From contig JAMDBZ010000045.1 in NCBI GenBank assembly GCA_023488945.1, forward strand, positions 1 through 25,032: a stretch of 25,032 nucleotides of DNA. Reading direction: 5' to 3'. The translations under genes and the position numbers were made by a program. A model generated the notes under the pieces. The model saw only the letters and a program-made list of their open reading frames with translations, was not told the DNA's origin and searched no databases. Source of the DNA: Deltaproteobacteria bacterium. Its GTDB lineage: Bacteria > Desulfobacterota_E > Deferrimicrobia > Deferrimicrobiales > Deferrimicrobiaceae. This document shows, one piece after another, positions 8,060 to 15,527 of this stretch. Within the stretch, counting starts at the first letter, position 1. Every line of letters starts with the position of its first letter.

Positions 8060-10146
8060 GCCGGCACCTCCGCCTCCGCCCCGGGGAGGGGGATTTCGAG
8101 CCGGATCCGGGTTCCGCCCCCGGGGGCCGAGCGGACCGTGAGGGCGCCCCCGATGAGGGCGGCGCGCTCCCGCATCCCGGCCAGGCCCAGCCCCCGGGAT
8201 TCCGGCAGCTCGTCCGCGGCGAAGCCGCGTCCGTCGTCCTCGACGTCGAGGACCATCCGCCCGTCCTCGACGCGGAGCGACACGTCGACGCGGGCGGCCG
8301 AGGCATGCCGCGCCGCGTTGGTCAGCGACTCCTGGGCGATCCGGTAGGCCGCCGTGGCGACCCGGTCGCCGACCCGCGGCGCGCCGGCGTGGCGGAACCG
8401 GCAGGCGATCCCGGTGCGCTTCCCGAAGTCGCCGACGAACCACTCCAGCGCGGCGACGAGTCCCAGCCGGTCAAGCACCCCGGGGCGGAGGCGGGTGGCC
8501 ATCCCGCGAACCTCGTCGATCGCCCGGTCGATGAGGTCGCACATCTCCCGGGCGCGGGCGGCGGCGCTCCCGTCGCCATTCGCGAGACGGTCCCGGAGCC
8601 ACGAGGCGTCGAGCCGCAGGGCCGTGAGGAGCTGGCCGAGCTCGTCGTGGAGCTCCCGGGACACGGCGGCGCGCTCCTTTTCCTGGCCGGCGATGATGCT
8701 GTCCGAAAGACGCCTCATCTGGTCCTGGGCCTTCCGGATCTCCGTGATGTCGATCGAGATGCCGCACACCGCGACGGGCGATTCCCCCTCCTCGTACAGC
8801 GGAAACTTGGTGGACAGGTAGACGCGCACCCCGTCCTTCCGGGGGACGCGCTCCTCCACCTGGCGGGGCCGGTTCTCCGCGATCACCGCGCGGTCGTTCT
8901 CCCGCAGGCGGTCGGCGATCTCCGCCGGGAAGATGTCGTAATCGGTCTTTCCCCGGACCTCCGCGTCGCGGATGCCGAACAGGTCCTCGTAGCGGGAGTT
9001 GACGAAAGTATAGCGGCCGTCGACGTCCTTGATGGAGACGACGGCGGGGGTGTACCGGAGGATGCTCGCGATCTCGCGCGTCCTGTCCCTCACCTGGCGC
9101 TCGAGGTCCCGCGAGTAGCGGGCGAGCTCCGCCTCCGCCTCCCGGAGCGCCTCCTCCGCCGCCTTCCGCCGCACGATGTCCTCGCTGGCCCTCCGGTAGA
9201 GGAAGAACACCGCCAGGCCGACCAGGAAGCAGAGCGGGAGGACGATGGAACCCGCCGCCCGGACGAGGGGTCCCGAGATCTTCCGGGAGATCTCGGCCCG
9301 GTCCCGCAGGTAGATCACCTCCCACCCGGGATAGGCGTCCACGCCCTTCCGGAAGGCGAGGTACTCCCGCCCCTCCCCGTCCGTCGCCGCCTTCCCCTCC
9401 CGGAATTCCAGCCCGATCCAGCCCCAGGGGCCGGGTCCGAACTGCCGCGACGCGGCCACCTCCAGCGCCTCTTCGGGAGAAAGCCGCCGCAGCGACCGGT
9501 AGAGCCACTCCTTCCGGTTGGAGACAAACACGATCCCGTGGGGGTCGACGAGGAGGACGATCCCTTGGTACGCCCGCCGGAACTCCCCTTCGATCCGCTC
9601 GATGGGAGCCTTGATGACCGCCGCCCCGATCGGCTCCTCCCCGCCCCTCCCGCGGACGGGGTGGCTGGAGTAGACGCCGCGGACCAGCGACGTCACGCCG
9701 AGCGCCATGTAGGTCGACGCCGTCCCGCGGATGGCCCGGCGCCAGTAGGGGCGGAAGGCGAAGTTCCGTCCCACGAAGCTGTCGGGGGCGCCGCGGTTGC
9801 TGGAGGCCACGGTGGTCCCCGAGCGGTCCATGAGATAACAGACGTCGGCCTTGAGGGCGGAGCGGAAGTGATCGAGGATCCCGTCGGCGGCGGCGAGGGA
9901 GGCGGGATCGGGGTCCGAGAGGGCCCGGCGGAGTTCTTCGAGCCCCGCGAGCGTCCGGACGGTCTTCCGGTTTTCCGACAGGAAGGAGGAGAGGCTGTTC
10001 CGCACCCGTTCCGCCTGGAGGGCGATCTCCTTCTCCTCCTCCTCGAAGGCCGACATCCGGAGGTACGAATAGGAGAGGTATCCCGCCACGGAAACCGACA
10101 GGAAGGCGAGCAGGGACAAGACGACGAGGATGATCCGGAGCTTCAT
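8056..10146 (-). CDS. Membrane sensor histidine kinase (DctB-like Cache, PAS, HisKA_3)
   Basis: The 696 residues run in order: TM1 (4-24), an extracytoplasmic sensing domain (about 30-290), TM2 (about 297-317), a coiled coil (320-362), PAS (about 362-472), a HisKA_3 dimerisation domain with phospho-acceptor H500 in SRELHDELGQ, and the ATPase domain (N-box NAARHA from 610, G-box DDGRGF 637-642, GLGLAGMRERA). The sensing domain carries FRPYWRRAIRG...YMALGVTSLVRGVYSSHPV, which matches the signature of the DctB double-Cache domain that binds C4-dicarboxylates. A DctB-type input on a NarL-type kinase is less usual. Start: the ATG at 10146 gives a normal TM1; an in-frame GTG at 10197 overlaps the stop of the dehydrogenase remnant and is possible. 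It pairs with the overlapping response regulator. Confidence 0.93.
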   Translation of the reverse strand: MKLRIILVVLSLLAFLSVSVAGYLSYSYLRMSAFEEEEKEIALQAERVRNSLSSFLSENRKTVRTLAGLEELRRALSDPDPASLAAADGILDHFRSALKADVCYLMDRSGTTVASSNRGAPDSFVGRNFAFRPYWRRAIRGTASTYMALGVTSLVRGVYSSHPVRGRGGEEPIGAAVIKAPIERIEGEFRRAYQGIVLLVDPHGIVFVSNRKEWLYRSLRRLSPEEALEVAASRQFGPGPWGWIGLEFREGKAATDGEGREYLAFRKGVDAYPGWEVIYLRDRAEISRKISGPLVRAAGSIVLPLCFLVGLAVFFLYRRASEDIVRRKAAEEALREAEAELARYSRDLERQVRDRTREIASILRYTPAVVSIKDVDGRYTFVNSRYEDLFGIRDAEVRGKTDYDIFPAEIADRLRENDRAVIAENRPRQVEERVPRKDGVRVYLSTKFPLYEEGESPVAVCGISIDITEIRKAQDQMRRLSDSIIAGQEKERAAVSRELHDELGQLLTALRLDASWLRDRLANGDGSAAARAREMCDLIDRAIDEVRGMATRLRPGVLDRLGLVAALEWFVGDFGKRTGIACRFRHAGAPRVGDRVATAAYRIAQESLTNAARHASAARVDVSLRVEDGRMVLDVEDDGRGFAADELPESRGLGLAGMRERAALIGGALTVRSAPGGGTRIRLEIPLPGAEAEVPA

Positions 10147-10193
10147 ATCCCGTTCTCGGCGAATCGGCGCCGGGCCGGGGCGCAACGCCCCGG

Positions 10194-10364
10194 TCACCCC
10201 GCCATGTTCAGCCCGCCGTTCACGCTCAACACCCGTCCGGCGTTGCAGGACGCCTCGTCCGACGCGAGGAACCGGACGGCCGCCGCGGCCTTGTCCGGCG
10301 GCGCCAGCCGCCGGAGGGGGATCCCGCGCCCCCCTCCCGTCACGACCGCGACCTTCGCTCTCAT
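10194..10364 (-). pseudogene. Internally deleted short-chain dehydrogenase (FabG-like) remnant
   Basis: This small frame of 56 codons joins the two ends of a short-chain dehydrogenase in phase. It opens with MRAKVAVVTGGGRGI, the beta-1 strand and the TGxxxGxG cofactor loop, cut after the Ile. It then runs straight into a family C-terminus: PLRRLAPPDKAAAAVRFLAS, then DEASCNAGRVLSVNGGLNMAG and stop. About 180-200 residues, including the Ser-Tyr-Lys active site, are missing, so no oxidoreductase activity is possible. The ATG at 10364 has GGGAGG upstream, and the stop overlaps an alternative GTG start of the kinase. An intact ancestor would have been the first gene of the kinase operon. A misassembly could also create this. 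Confidence 0.8.
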
Positions 10365-10410
10365 GAGGACGCCCTCCCGCGAGATGACGAGCCGGAAAGA
10401 CAGGGTAACA

Positions 10411-10434
10411 TTGACAATTCCCGATGGCTATACT
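10411..10434 (+). promoter_or_regulatory. Weak candidate promoter before bamD
   Basis: TTGACA (10411-10416) and TATACT (10429-10434) are both good hexamers, but the spacer is only 12 bases, too short for a normal sigma-70 promoter. If TATACT is used alone, transcription would start about 5 bases before the bamD ATG, giving a nearly leaderless message. That would fit the lack of a Shine-Dalgarno sequence there. Confidence 0.3.
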
Positions 10435-10445
10435 ACGGTCAGCCC

Positions 10446-11174
10446 ATGCGGAAAGGCATTCCCCTCCCGGTCCTCGGAGCGATCCTCGGCGCCCTTCTCC
10501 TTCCGTCCTGCTCGGAGAAGCTGGCGAGGATGAAAGGGCTCACCGACAAGGACTTCTACGCCCGGGGGCAGCAGATGATGGCGAAGAAGAACTCCGGGGA
10601 CGCCATCGAGGCTTTCCAGCTCCTCCTCGAGCGGTTCCCCAACTCGCCCCTCGCGCCCGGGGCGCAGCTCTCACTCGCCGACGCCGAGGCGGCGAGCAAG
10701 AAGGACGTCGAGGCGGAGAGCGCCTACGACGACTTTCTCCGCCTCTATCCCGCGAGCGACAACGTCCCCTACGCCCTCTCCCGGAAGGGAGAGCTCCTGT
10801 TCCGGCAGATCGGCTCCCCGGAGCGGGACCAGACCAAGACGCACGAGGCGCTCAAGACCTTCACCCGGCTCGTCGAGAAGTCCCCGAACAGTCCATACGC
10901 CGCGAAAGCCCGGGAGCGGGTCAAGGAGCTGCGGACGCGGCTCGCCGAGCACGAGGAGGCGGTGGCCGCCCATTACCTCGCCCGGAAACAGTACGACAGC
11001 GCGGAGGCCCGGTCGCGCCGGGCCCTCGCGGATTACCCGGACACGTCCGTGGCGCCGCGTCTCTTGTCGGACCTGGCGGCTGCCCTCGAGAGACAGGGAA
11101 AGAAAGAGGAGGCGGCGCAGGTGCGGCGGACCCTCAAGGAAAAATTCCCCGACTTCGGAGCGAAGAAGAAATGA
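10446..11174 (+). CDS. bamD: BamD-like outer-membrane assembly lipoprotein
   Basis: The 242-residue protein has a lipoprotein signal: positive N-terminus, hydrophobic core, and a lipobox LPSC with lipidated C22. The mature part is built of TPR-like helix pairs (about 33-215), such as EAFQLLLERFPNSPLAPGAQ and AYDDFLRLYPASD, which is the ComL/BamD pattern; the length agrees with BamD (about 245). BamD is the essential lipoprotein of the BAM complex that inserts beta-barrel proteins. I see no Shine-Dalgarno sequence before the ATG at 10446. It overlaps the following TPR gene by four bases (ATGA), so they form one operon. YbgF/CpoB-like periplasmic TPR lipoproteins are the main alternative. Confidence 0.82.
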   Translation: MRKGIPLPVLGAILGALLLPSCSEKLARMKGLTDKDFYARGQQMMAKKNSGDAIEAFQLLLERFPNSPLAPGAQLSLADAEAASKKDVEAESAYDDFLRLYPASDNVPYALSRKGELLFRQIGSPERDQTKTHEALKTFTRLVEKSPNSPYAAKARERVKELRTRLAEHEEAVAAHYLARKQYDSAEARSRRALADYPDTSVAPRLLSDLAAALERQGKKEEAAQVRRTLKEKFPDFGAKKK

Positions 11175-11884
11175 GCCGGGAACTCTCCACGTTCGTCACC
11201 GCCGGGAAGCGCGCCTTCGCCGAGAACGACCTCGCCCGGGCCGAGAAGGTCCTCCGGGAGGCGATCGAGGGCGGCGCGAACTACGCCGACATCCATTACA
11301 TGCTGGGGCAGATCTCCCACCGCCGGGGGAAGCTCCGCCAGGCCGTGGAGCATTTCGAGACGAGCGTCGCGATCAATCCGGCCTACACCGAGGCGCTCCT
11401 CTCGCTGTCGATCACGCTGAGCGACCTGGGCCGATACGATGAGGCCCGCTCGGCCTACCAGCGCGCCAGCCAGACCGTGGCGGCCCAGGGCGCCCCCGCC
11501 GAGGGGAACCTGTTCCGGGGGCGGGTGGCCAATCTCCACGCCGAGCTCGGGGAGCTCTACCGGGCGCTGGGGCAGCACGAGGATGCGATCGAGGAGTACC
11601 GGAAGGCGATCCGGGTGGCGCCCGGCTTCCCGGACCTGCGGCTGCGGCTGGCCGCCGCCCTGCGCGATGCGGGGCGCATCCGCGAGGGACTCTCGGAGAT
11701 CGAGCGGGTAATCACGGACCGGCCGGACCTCCTCACGGCCCACCTCCAGCACGGGATCCTGCTGTACCTGTCGGGGGACAGGGAGAAGGCCCGCCGGGCA
11801 TGGGAGGATGCGCTCTTCCGCGACCCGACGAACAAGCTCGTCCAGTTCTACCTCAACACGCTCGACCGGGAAACGGCGGGATAG
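11171..11884 (+). CDS. TPR-repeat protein
   Basis: This is a 237-residue protein made of five to six tetratricopeptide repeats with no signal peptide or membrane segment. Repeats are visible as YADIHYMLGQISHRRGKLRQ, then AVEHFETSVAINPAYTEALL, DAIEEYRKAIRVAPGFPDLR, and a final unit ending ALFRDPTNKLVQFYLNTL. The ATG at 11171 overlaps the bamD stop (ATGA), with a purine-rich GGAGCGAAGAAGAA upstream. TPR arrays mediate protein contacts; the tie to bamD suggests an envelope-related or assembly role, but it looks cytoplasmic. The specific partner is unknown. Confidence 0.85.
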   Translation: MSRELSTFVTAGKRAFAENDLARAEKVLREAIEGGANYADIHYMLGQISHRRGKLRQAVEHFETSVAINPAYTEALLSLSITLSDLGRYDEARSAYQRASQTVAAQGAPAEGNLFRGRVANLHAELGELYRALGQHEDAIEEYRKAIRVAPGFPDLRLRLAAALRDAGRIREGLSEIERVITDRPDLLTAHLQHGILLYLSGDREKARRAWEDALFRDPTNKLVQFYLNTLDRETAG

Positions 11885-11930
11885 GCGCGCCGGCGCAAAT
11901 TCCCTATGGATCTATGAACTTCGATGGGCC

Positions 11931-11976
11931 TATAATTTTGTAAAGACGCCGGACGGGGGCCGGTTCATCCCGTCCG
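11931..11976 (+). promoter_or_regulatory. TATAAT element and 5'-leader hairpin upstream of the sigma-54 activator
   Basis: A perfect TATAAT at 11931-11936 stands out in the GC-rich gap, but no good -35 lies 16-18 bases upstream. A start near 11943 would place the next structure in the leader: CGGACGGG (11950-11957) pairs with CCCGTCCG (11969-11976) across an 11-base loop. The leader to the activator would be about 150 bases. The 11885-12095 gap holds nothing else apart from the palindrome at 12054-12070. Confidence 0.4.
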
Positions 11977-12053
11977 TCCGGTCGACGGCGCGGTCACCTG
12001 TTCATTTCAAACGCCCGCAACGACACGAAAGCCATCCGCGGCATCCATCGGAG

Positions 12054-12070
12054 GTTGACGTGTCGACAAC
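12054..12070. promoter_or_regulatory. Imperfect 17-base palindrome, possible operator
   Basis: GTTGACGTGTCGACAAC has six of eight base pairs symmetrical around a central G, and ends 25 bases before the start of the sigma-54 activator. Its length and two-fold form suit a dimeric helix-turn-helix protein. I found no second copy near the downstream sigma-54 promoter, so autoregulation is only a guess. Confidence 0.3.
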
Positions 12071-12095
12071 GTGATGGGCTCCCGGTGAACAGGAA

Positions 12096-14762
12096 GTGGC
12101 TACTGTCCTCCCGAATGAACGGTTCCTGACCAGGGTCCTGGACAGCATCACCGACCCTCTGGTCATCTATGACCGCGACTACCGGATCCTGATCGCCAAC
12201 CGCGCCCTGGCGGCCCTCCATCGCCGCGATCCCGGGCAATTGATCGGCAAACATTGTTACGAGGTGTTCTACGGCCGCCGCGCCGTTTGCGAGGATTGCC
12301 ACATCGCCGACGTCCTCCGCACCGGCGAGCCGCAGAGGCGCGAAAAGTCCATCCGCCTGCCGGGGGGGCAGCTCCGGCACTTCGAGATCCACGCCTACCC
12401 GGTCCGGGATGCCGATGGAACCATCACCCAGGCGATCGAGCACGCCCGGGACATTTCGGAACGGAAGACCCTCGAAAACCGGGTCATGGCCTCGGAGGAG
12501 AAGTACCAGGCCATCGTGGAGATCGCGCGGGAAGGCATCTTCATCGCCGACGGGGAAGCCCGGGTGACCTTCGCGAACAAGCGGCTGGCCGGAATGCTGG
12601 GATACAGTCTCGAAGATCTCATGGGACGGTCCCTGTTCGATCTTATGGACGAACGTTCGACGGCCGTCGCGAAAGAGCAGCTGGACCGCCGCCGCAAAGG
12701 TCTCGCGGATGTCTACGAGCTGAGCTTCCGGAGCCGGGACGGAATGTCCCTCGTGGCCCTGGTCTCGGCGGCGCCGCTGATGGTCCACGACAGCTTCCTG
12801 GGATCCGTGGGCATCGTCACCGACATCACCCGCATGAAACAGGTCGAATCGGAGCTCCGCTCGGCCAAGGAGTTCAGCGAAAAGATCATCAACAACATCA
12901 CCGACAATCTCATCGTCGTCGATCCGGTGACGCACCGCATCGTGCAGGCCAATGCGTCCTTCCTGGACCGGGTCGGGCTCGATCCGGGAAACGTGCTGGA
13001 GAAACCGTGCTACGCGGTCATGCTGGGCCGGAAGACTCCCTGTTGGGAGGAAGGGGTCCGCTGCCCCGTGCGGGAGGCGGCCGCGACGAAACGTCCCGCC
13101 CAGTGCGACAAGGTTTATCCCAATGCCGAGGGGCAGGAGCGGATGCTGCAGGTCTCCACCTACCCGCTCTTCGACAGCCGCGGGGACGTGGAACTGGTCA
13201 TCCGCCTGGAGCGCGACGTCACCGAAAAGCGAAGGATGGAGGAGGCGCTGGCCTTCCGCTCCAAGGAGCTGCAAAGGACACAGCACCAGCTGGAAACGCT
13301 CTTCGAGATTTCGCGCCGCGTGGGCGCCGAGGAATCCCTGGCGGGGCTCATCCATTTTCTCCATGACTTCTCGGCGGGGGTGTTCCCCGATTCCGATCCG
13401 CTGTTCCTGATCCTCGACGCGGACGGCGACCGGTTCCTGTCTTTCGAGGAATGCCGCCCGGACGCGATCGAGCCCCTTCGCCGCCTGCAGCACAAAATGG
13501 AGGAAGCCCGGCTTGTCGCGGACCTGGCCCGCCAACTCCGAATGATCAAGGACCCCCAAGCCGTCACCTCCGCGGACGATTGCGACAGGCATTCCCTTCT
13601 GAAATCGATCGCGGATGTTTATCCGAGCTGGTTCGGCCTGCCCATCCTCGTGCGCCAGCAATGCATCGGCTACTTTCTCCTCGGCTCGAACGCCCTTACG
13701 AACTACAGCCGGGAGGACCTGCGATTCTTCCAGGCCCTGTTCGCCCAGATCGGCGGCCACATCCGGAACCTGGTCCTCCATGAGTCGGAGATCAGCAGGC
13801 TCCGGCGCGCCCCCGCGGAGAAAACCTCCCATGGCGGGATCATCGGCCAAAGCCGGAAGATGCTGGCGATTTACGACCTGATCGACCTCGTGGCGATGTC
13901 GGACGCCACCGTCCTCATCACGGGCGAGAACGGAACCGGCAAGGAACTGGTCGCCCGGGCCATCCATCAGCGGAACTTCCGCCGCACGGGGCCCTTCGTG
14001 GTGGCCAACTGCTCGGCCTATTCGCCGAGCCTCCTGGAGAGCGAGCTCTTCGGACATGAAAAGGGCGCTTTCACCGGGGCCGTCCGCCAGAAGAAGGGGC
14101 GGATCGAGCGGGCGCAAGGGGGGACCTTGTTCCTCGACGAAATCGGTGACCTCTCACTGGCCACCCAGGTCCTCTTGCTTCGATTCCTGCAGGACCGCCG
14201 TTTCGAGCGGGTGGGCGGAGAGGAGACGATCGAGGCGAACGTCCGCATCCTGGCCGCGACCAACAGGGACCTCCACCGGGAGGTGGAAGATGGACGGTTC
14301 CGTGAAGATCTCTATTACCGGCTGAACGTGTTCTCCATCAACATGCCCCCCCTGCGCGAGCGCAAGGAGGACATCCCCCTGCTCGCCCGCCACCTCCTGG
14401 ACAGGTTCGGCTTGAAGGAAGGGAAGAGAATCCGTGAGATCTCCGCGGACGCCATGCAGGCGCTGATGGATTACCACTGGCCCGGCAATGTCCGCCAGCT
14501 GGAAAACGCCATAAGCTATGCCGTCATCCTCTGCCCGGGTGAAGAGATAAAGATCAAGCATCTGCCGCCGTTCCTCAAGGAGTCCGCCGGCGGCTCCGCC
14601 GACGTCCCGCTTGCCGAAAACGAGCGGCGGGCGATCCTGCGGGCCCTCGAGGAATCCGGCTGGAACAAGCACGAGGCGGCCCGCCGCCTCCAGGTGAGCC
14701 GGAGCACCCTGTACAGCAAAATCCGCCGTCATGGCCTGGAAAGGGGGGCCGGGATCGGTTGA
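12096..14762 (+). CDS. Sigma-54-dependent sensor-activator (PAS-PAS-PAS-GAF-AAA+-Fis)
   Basis: This cytosolic enhancer-binding protein has 888 residues and no receiver domain or membrane span, so it senses its signal directly. Domains: PAS1 (about 10-120), PAS2 (132-250), PAS3 (258-378), GAF-like (about 395-565), sigma-54 AAA+ (about 580-820) and a Fis-type HTH (838-885). Walker A is GENGTGKE (610-617), the sigma-54 contact loop GAFTGA is at 657-662, and Walker B ends FLDE (679-682); all are intact. PAS1 and PAS3 each carry three cysteines in the same place: C54-x10-C65-x2-C68 and C305-x10-C316-x6-C323. This could bind a metal, heme or thiol signal. The GTG start at 12096 is the first possible after a stop at 12072; AGGA lies unusually close. 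It probably drives the promoter at 14981. Confidence 0.95.
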   Translation: MATVLPNERFLTRVLDSITDPLVIYDRDYRILIANRALAALHRRDPGQLIGKHCYEVFYGRRAVCEDCHIADVLRTGEPQRREKSIRLPGGQLRHFEIHAYPVRDADGTITQAIEHARDISERKTLENRVMASEEKYQAIVEIAREGIFIADGEARVTFANKRLAGMLGYSLEDLMGRSLFDLMDERSTAVAKEQLDRRRKGLADVYELSFRSRDGMSLVALVSAAPLMVHDSFLGSVGIVTDITRMKQVESELRSAKEFSEKIINNITDNLIVVDPVTHRIVQANASFLDRVGLDPGNVLEKPCYAVMLGRKTPCWEEGVRCPVREAAATKRPAQCDKVYPNAEGQERMLQVSTYPLFDSRGDVELVIRLERDVTEKRRMEEALAFRSKELQRTQHQLETLFEISRRVGAEESLAGLIHFLHDFSAGVFPDSDPLFLILDADGDRFLSFEECRPDAIEPLRRLQHKMEEARLVADLARQLRMIKDPQAVTSADDCDRHSLLKSIADVYPSWFGLPILVRQQCIGYFLLGSNALTNYSREDLRFFQALFAQIGGHIRNLVLHESEISRLRRAPAEKTSHGGIIGQSRKMLAIYDLIDLVAMSDATVLITGENGTGKELVARAIHQRNFRRTGPFVVANCSAYSPSLLESELFGHEKGAFTGAVRQKKGRIERAQGGTLFLDEIGDLSLATQVLLLRFLQDRRFERVGGEETIEANVRILAATNRDLHREVEDGRFREDLYYRLNVFSINMPPLRERKEDIPLLARHLLDRFGLKEGKRIREISADAMQALMDYHWPGNVRQLENAISYAVILCPGEEIKIKHLPPFLKESAGGSADVPLAENERRAILRALEESGWNKHEAARRLQVSRSTLYSKIRRHGLERGAGIG

Positions 14763-14773
14763 TCAGGAGGGCG

Positions 14774-14799
14774 CCGGGTCCGTTTTCATACGGATCCGG
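14774..14799 (+). other. 10-bp hairpin downstream of the activator gene
   Basis: CCGGGTCCGT (14774-14783) pairs with ACGGATCCGG (14790-14799), with one G-T wobble and a loop TTTCAT, starting 12 bases past the stop codon. No T run follows, so it is a doubtful terminator. It may mark the end of the activator transcript. Confidence 0.4.
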
Positions 14800-14980
14800 G
14801 ATGCCATAAACTCCGCCTGCACGTATGCTTGCCGCTGCGAGGGGGCCGATTTCATACAATCCCCGCGATTTCCAGACGACCTCGGCATTATCGCATCAAG
14901 GTCGAGCAAGCCTTAAATTGCTTAACAAAATCAACGAATAATCGGGCGACATCGCCGACCGGCGCGGAGATCTTCGTTCT

Positions 14981-14995
14981 TGGCACGTATATTGT
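14981..14995 (+). promoter_or_regulatory. Sigma-54-type (-24/-12) promoter
   Basis: TGGCACG (14981-14987), four bases, then TTGT (14992-14995) fits the sigma-54 consensus TGGCACG-N4-TTGC. The -24 part is exact and the spacing correct; only the last base of the -12 part differs. Transcription would start near 15006. It lies between a sigma-54 activator gene and the cassette it most likely controls, which raises the likelihood. Confidence 0.72.
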
Positions 14996-15108
14996 TATAT
15001 CCCTATATCAGGGATTGTGTCGCGCGAGGTCTGTACGTGCGGGGCGCGGTCCCTTGAGGTTGTCGTTTCGGCCCTTTATCTAAATCAGGATGGCGATAGT
15101 CCGACGGG

Positions 15109-15150
15109 AAAGGGGACCTGTTTCGCCGCGGTCACGCCCCTTTAAGGAGG
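15109..15150 (+). promoter_or_regulatory. Leader hairpin abutting a strong ribosome-binding site
   Basis: AAAGGGG (15109-15115) is perfectly complementary to CCCCTTT (15137-15143). The Shine-Dalgarno sequence AAGGAGG (15144-15150) begins at the next base and lies eight bases before the TTG start. The site decides the start of the first cassette gene. The adjacent stem could tune ribosome access; that role is inferred. Confidence 0.45.
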
Positions 15151-15158
15151 GTGCCGTT

Positions 15159-15476
15159 TTGAAAGAAGCCACGATTCATATCGTCGACGGGAAGGCGTAC
15201 GACATCCACTTCGACGGGCAGGAAGGGATGGAGATCGACGCTTTCCTGTTGATCACGCATCGGAGGAACGTCGAGGAGGGGCATTTCCTGGCTTACGGAA
15301 CCAGCGACAAGGTCGGGAAGATGCTCTACAACTTCTTTCTCAACTGCCTCCGGAACGATTACCGGGAAATCGGGGAGACCCTGGAGCAGGTCGCCCAGGA
15401 TATCCTCGACGTGGCCCGGGCGGCGCGCGGCCGGCCGTGGCCGAACGTGGCGGACCGGGTGGAGCCCACCCATTGA
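15159..15476 (+). CDS. Small protein of unknown function, first gene of the CoA-transferase operon
   Basis: I do not recognise this 105-residue protein. It starts with TTG at 15159, chosen because AAGGAGG stands eight bases before it; the ATG at 15090 has no site and adds an Arg-rich unlikely N-terminus. The N-terminal part looks like strands (EATIHIVDGKAYDIHFDG), then LLITHRR and a helical C-terminal half with YNFFLNCLRNDYREIGETLE and QVAQDILDVARAA. There is no signal peptide, membrane span or metal motif, and a single Cys. It lies between the sigma-54 promoter and the CoA-transferases, 166 bases ahead of them. A structural or regulatory accessory role is possible; nothing shows an enzyme. 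Confidence 0.75.
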   Translation: MKEATIHIVDGKAYDIHFDGQEGMEIDAFLLITHRRNVEEGHFLAYGTSDKVGKMLYNFFLNCLRNDYREIGETLEQVAQDILDVARAARGRPWPNVADRVEPTH

Positions 15477-15527
15477 GGGAGACCATCCCGGGCAGGCAGG
15501 GAACGGTCATGGGGCACAAAGGGGGTG

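Larger units (their letters stand above)
14763..15158 (+). other. Intergenic control region of the CoA-transferase operon
   Basis: This 396-base stretch has no credible gene. It contains a 10-bp hairpin after the activator (14774-14799), an AT-rich part around 14900-14945, a sigma-54-type promoter (14981-14995) and a leader hairpin abutting the first ribosome site (15109-15143). The octamer TTTCATAC occurs twice, at 14784 and 14850, as a possible but unproved activator site. The composition is clearly more AT-rich than the flanking genes. Confidence 0.6.

Noticed and set aside
325..10436. GCTATACTAC occurring near both 325 and 10427.
   Set aside because: Ten shared bases with no shared context; one copy lies across the zinc-ribbon stop codon. 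Most likely chance.
606..10533. Very long open frames opposite or across the pepA, liv and kinase genes (for example 606-2765 minus, 6434-8347 plus and 8305-10533 plus).
   Set aside because: High GC leaves few stops in shadow frames. Their products are low-complexity Arg/Gly/Pro or Asp/His-rich, while the opposite frames carry complete known domains.
14784..14862. Repeated TTTCATAC (14784 and 14850) as activator binding sites.
   Set aside because: An eight-base direct repeat without two-fold symmetry is weak; Fis-type activators usually bind longer inverted repeats.
15090..15158. ATG at 15090 as start of the first cassette gene.
   Set aside because: It has no ribosome site and adds an Arg/Pro-rich segment; the TTG at 15159 has an ideal AAGGAGG at the correct distance.
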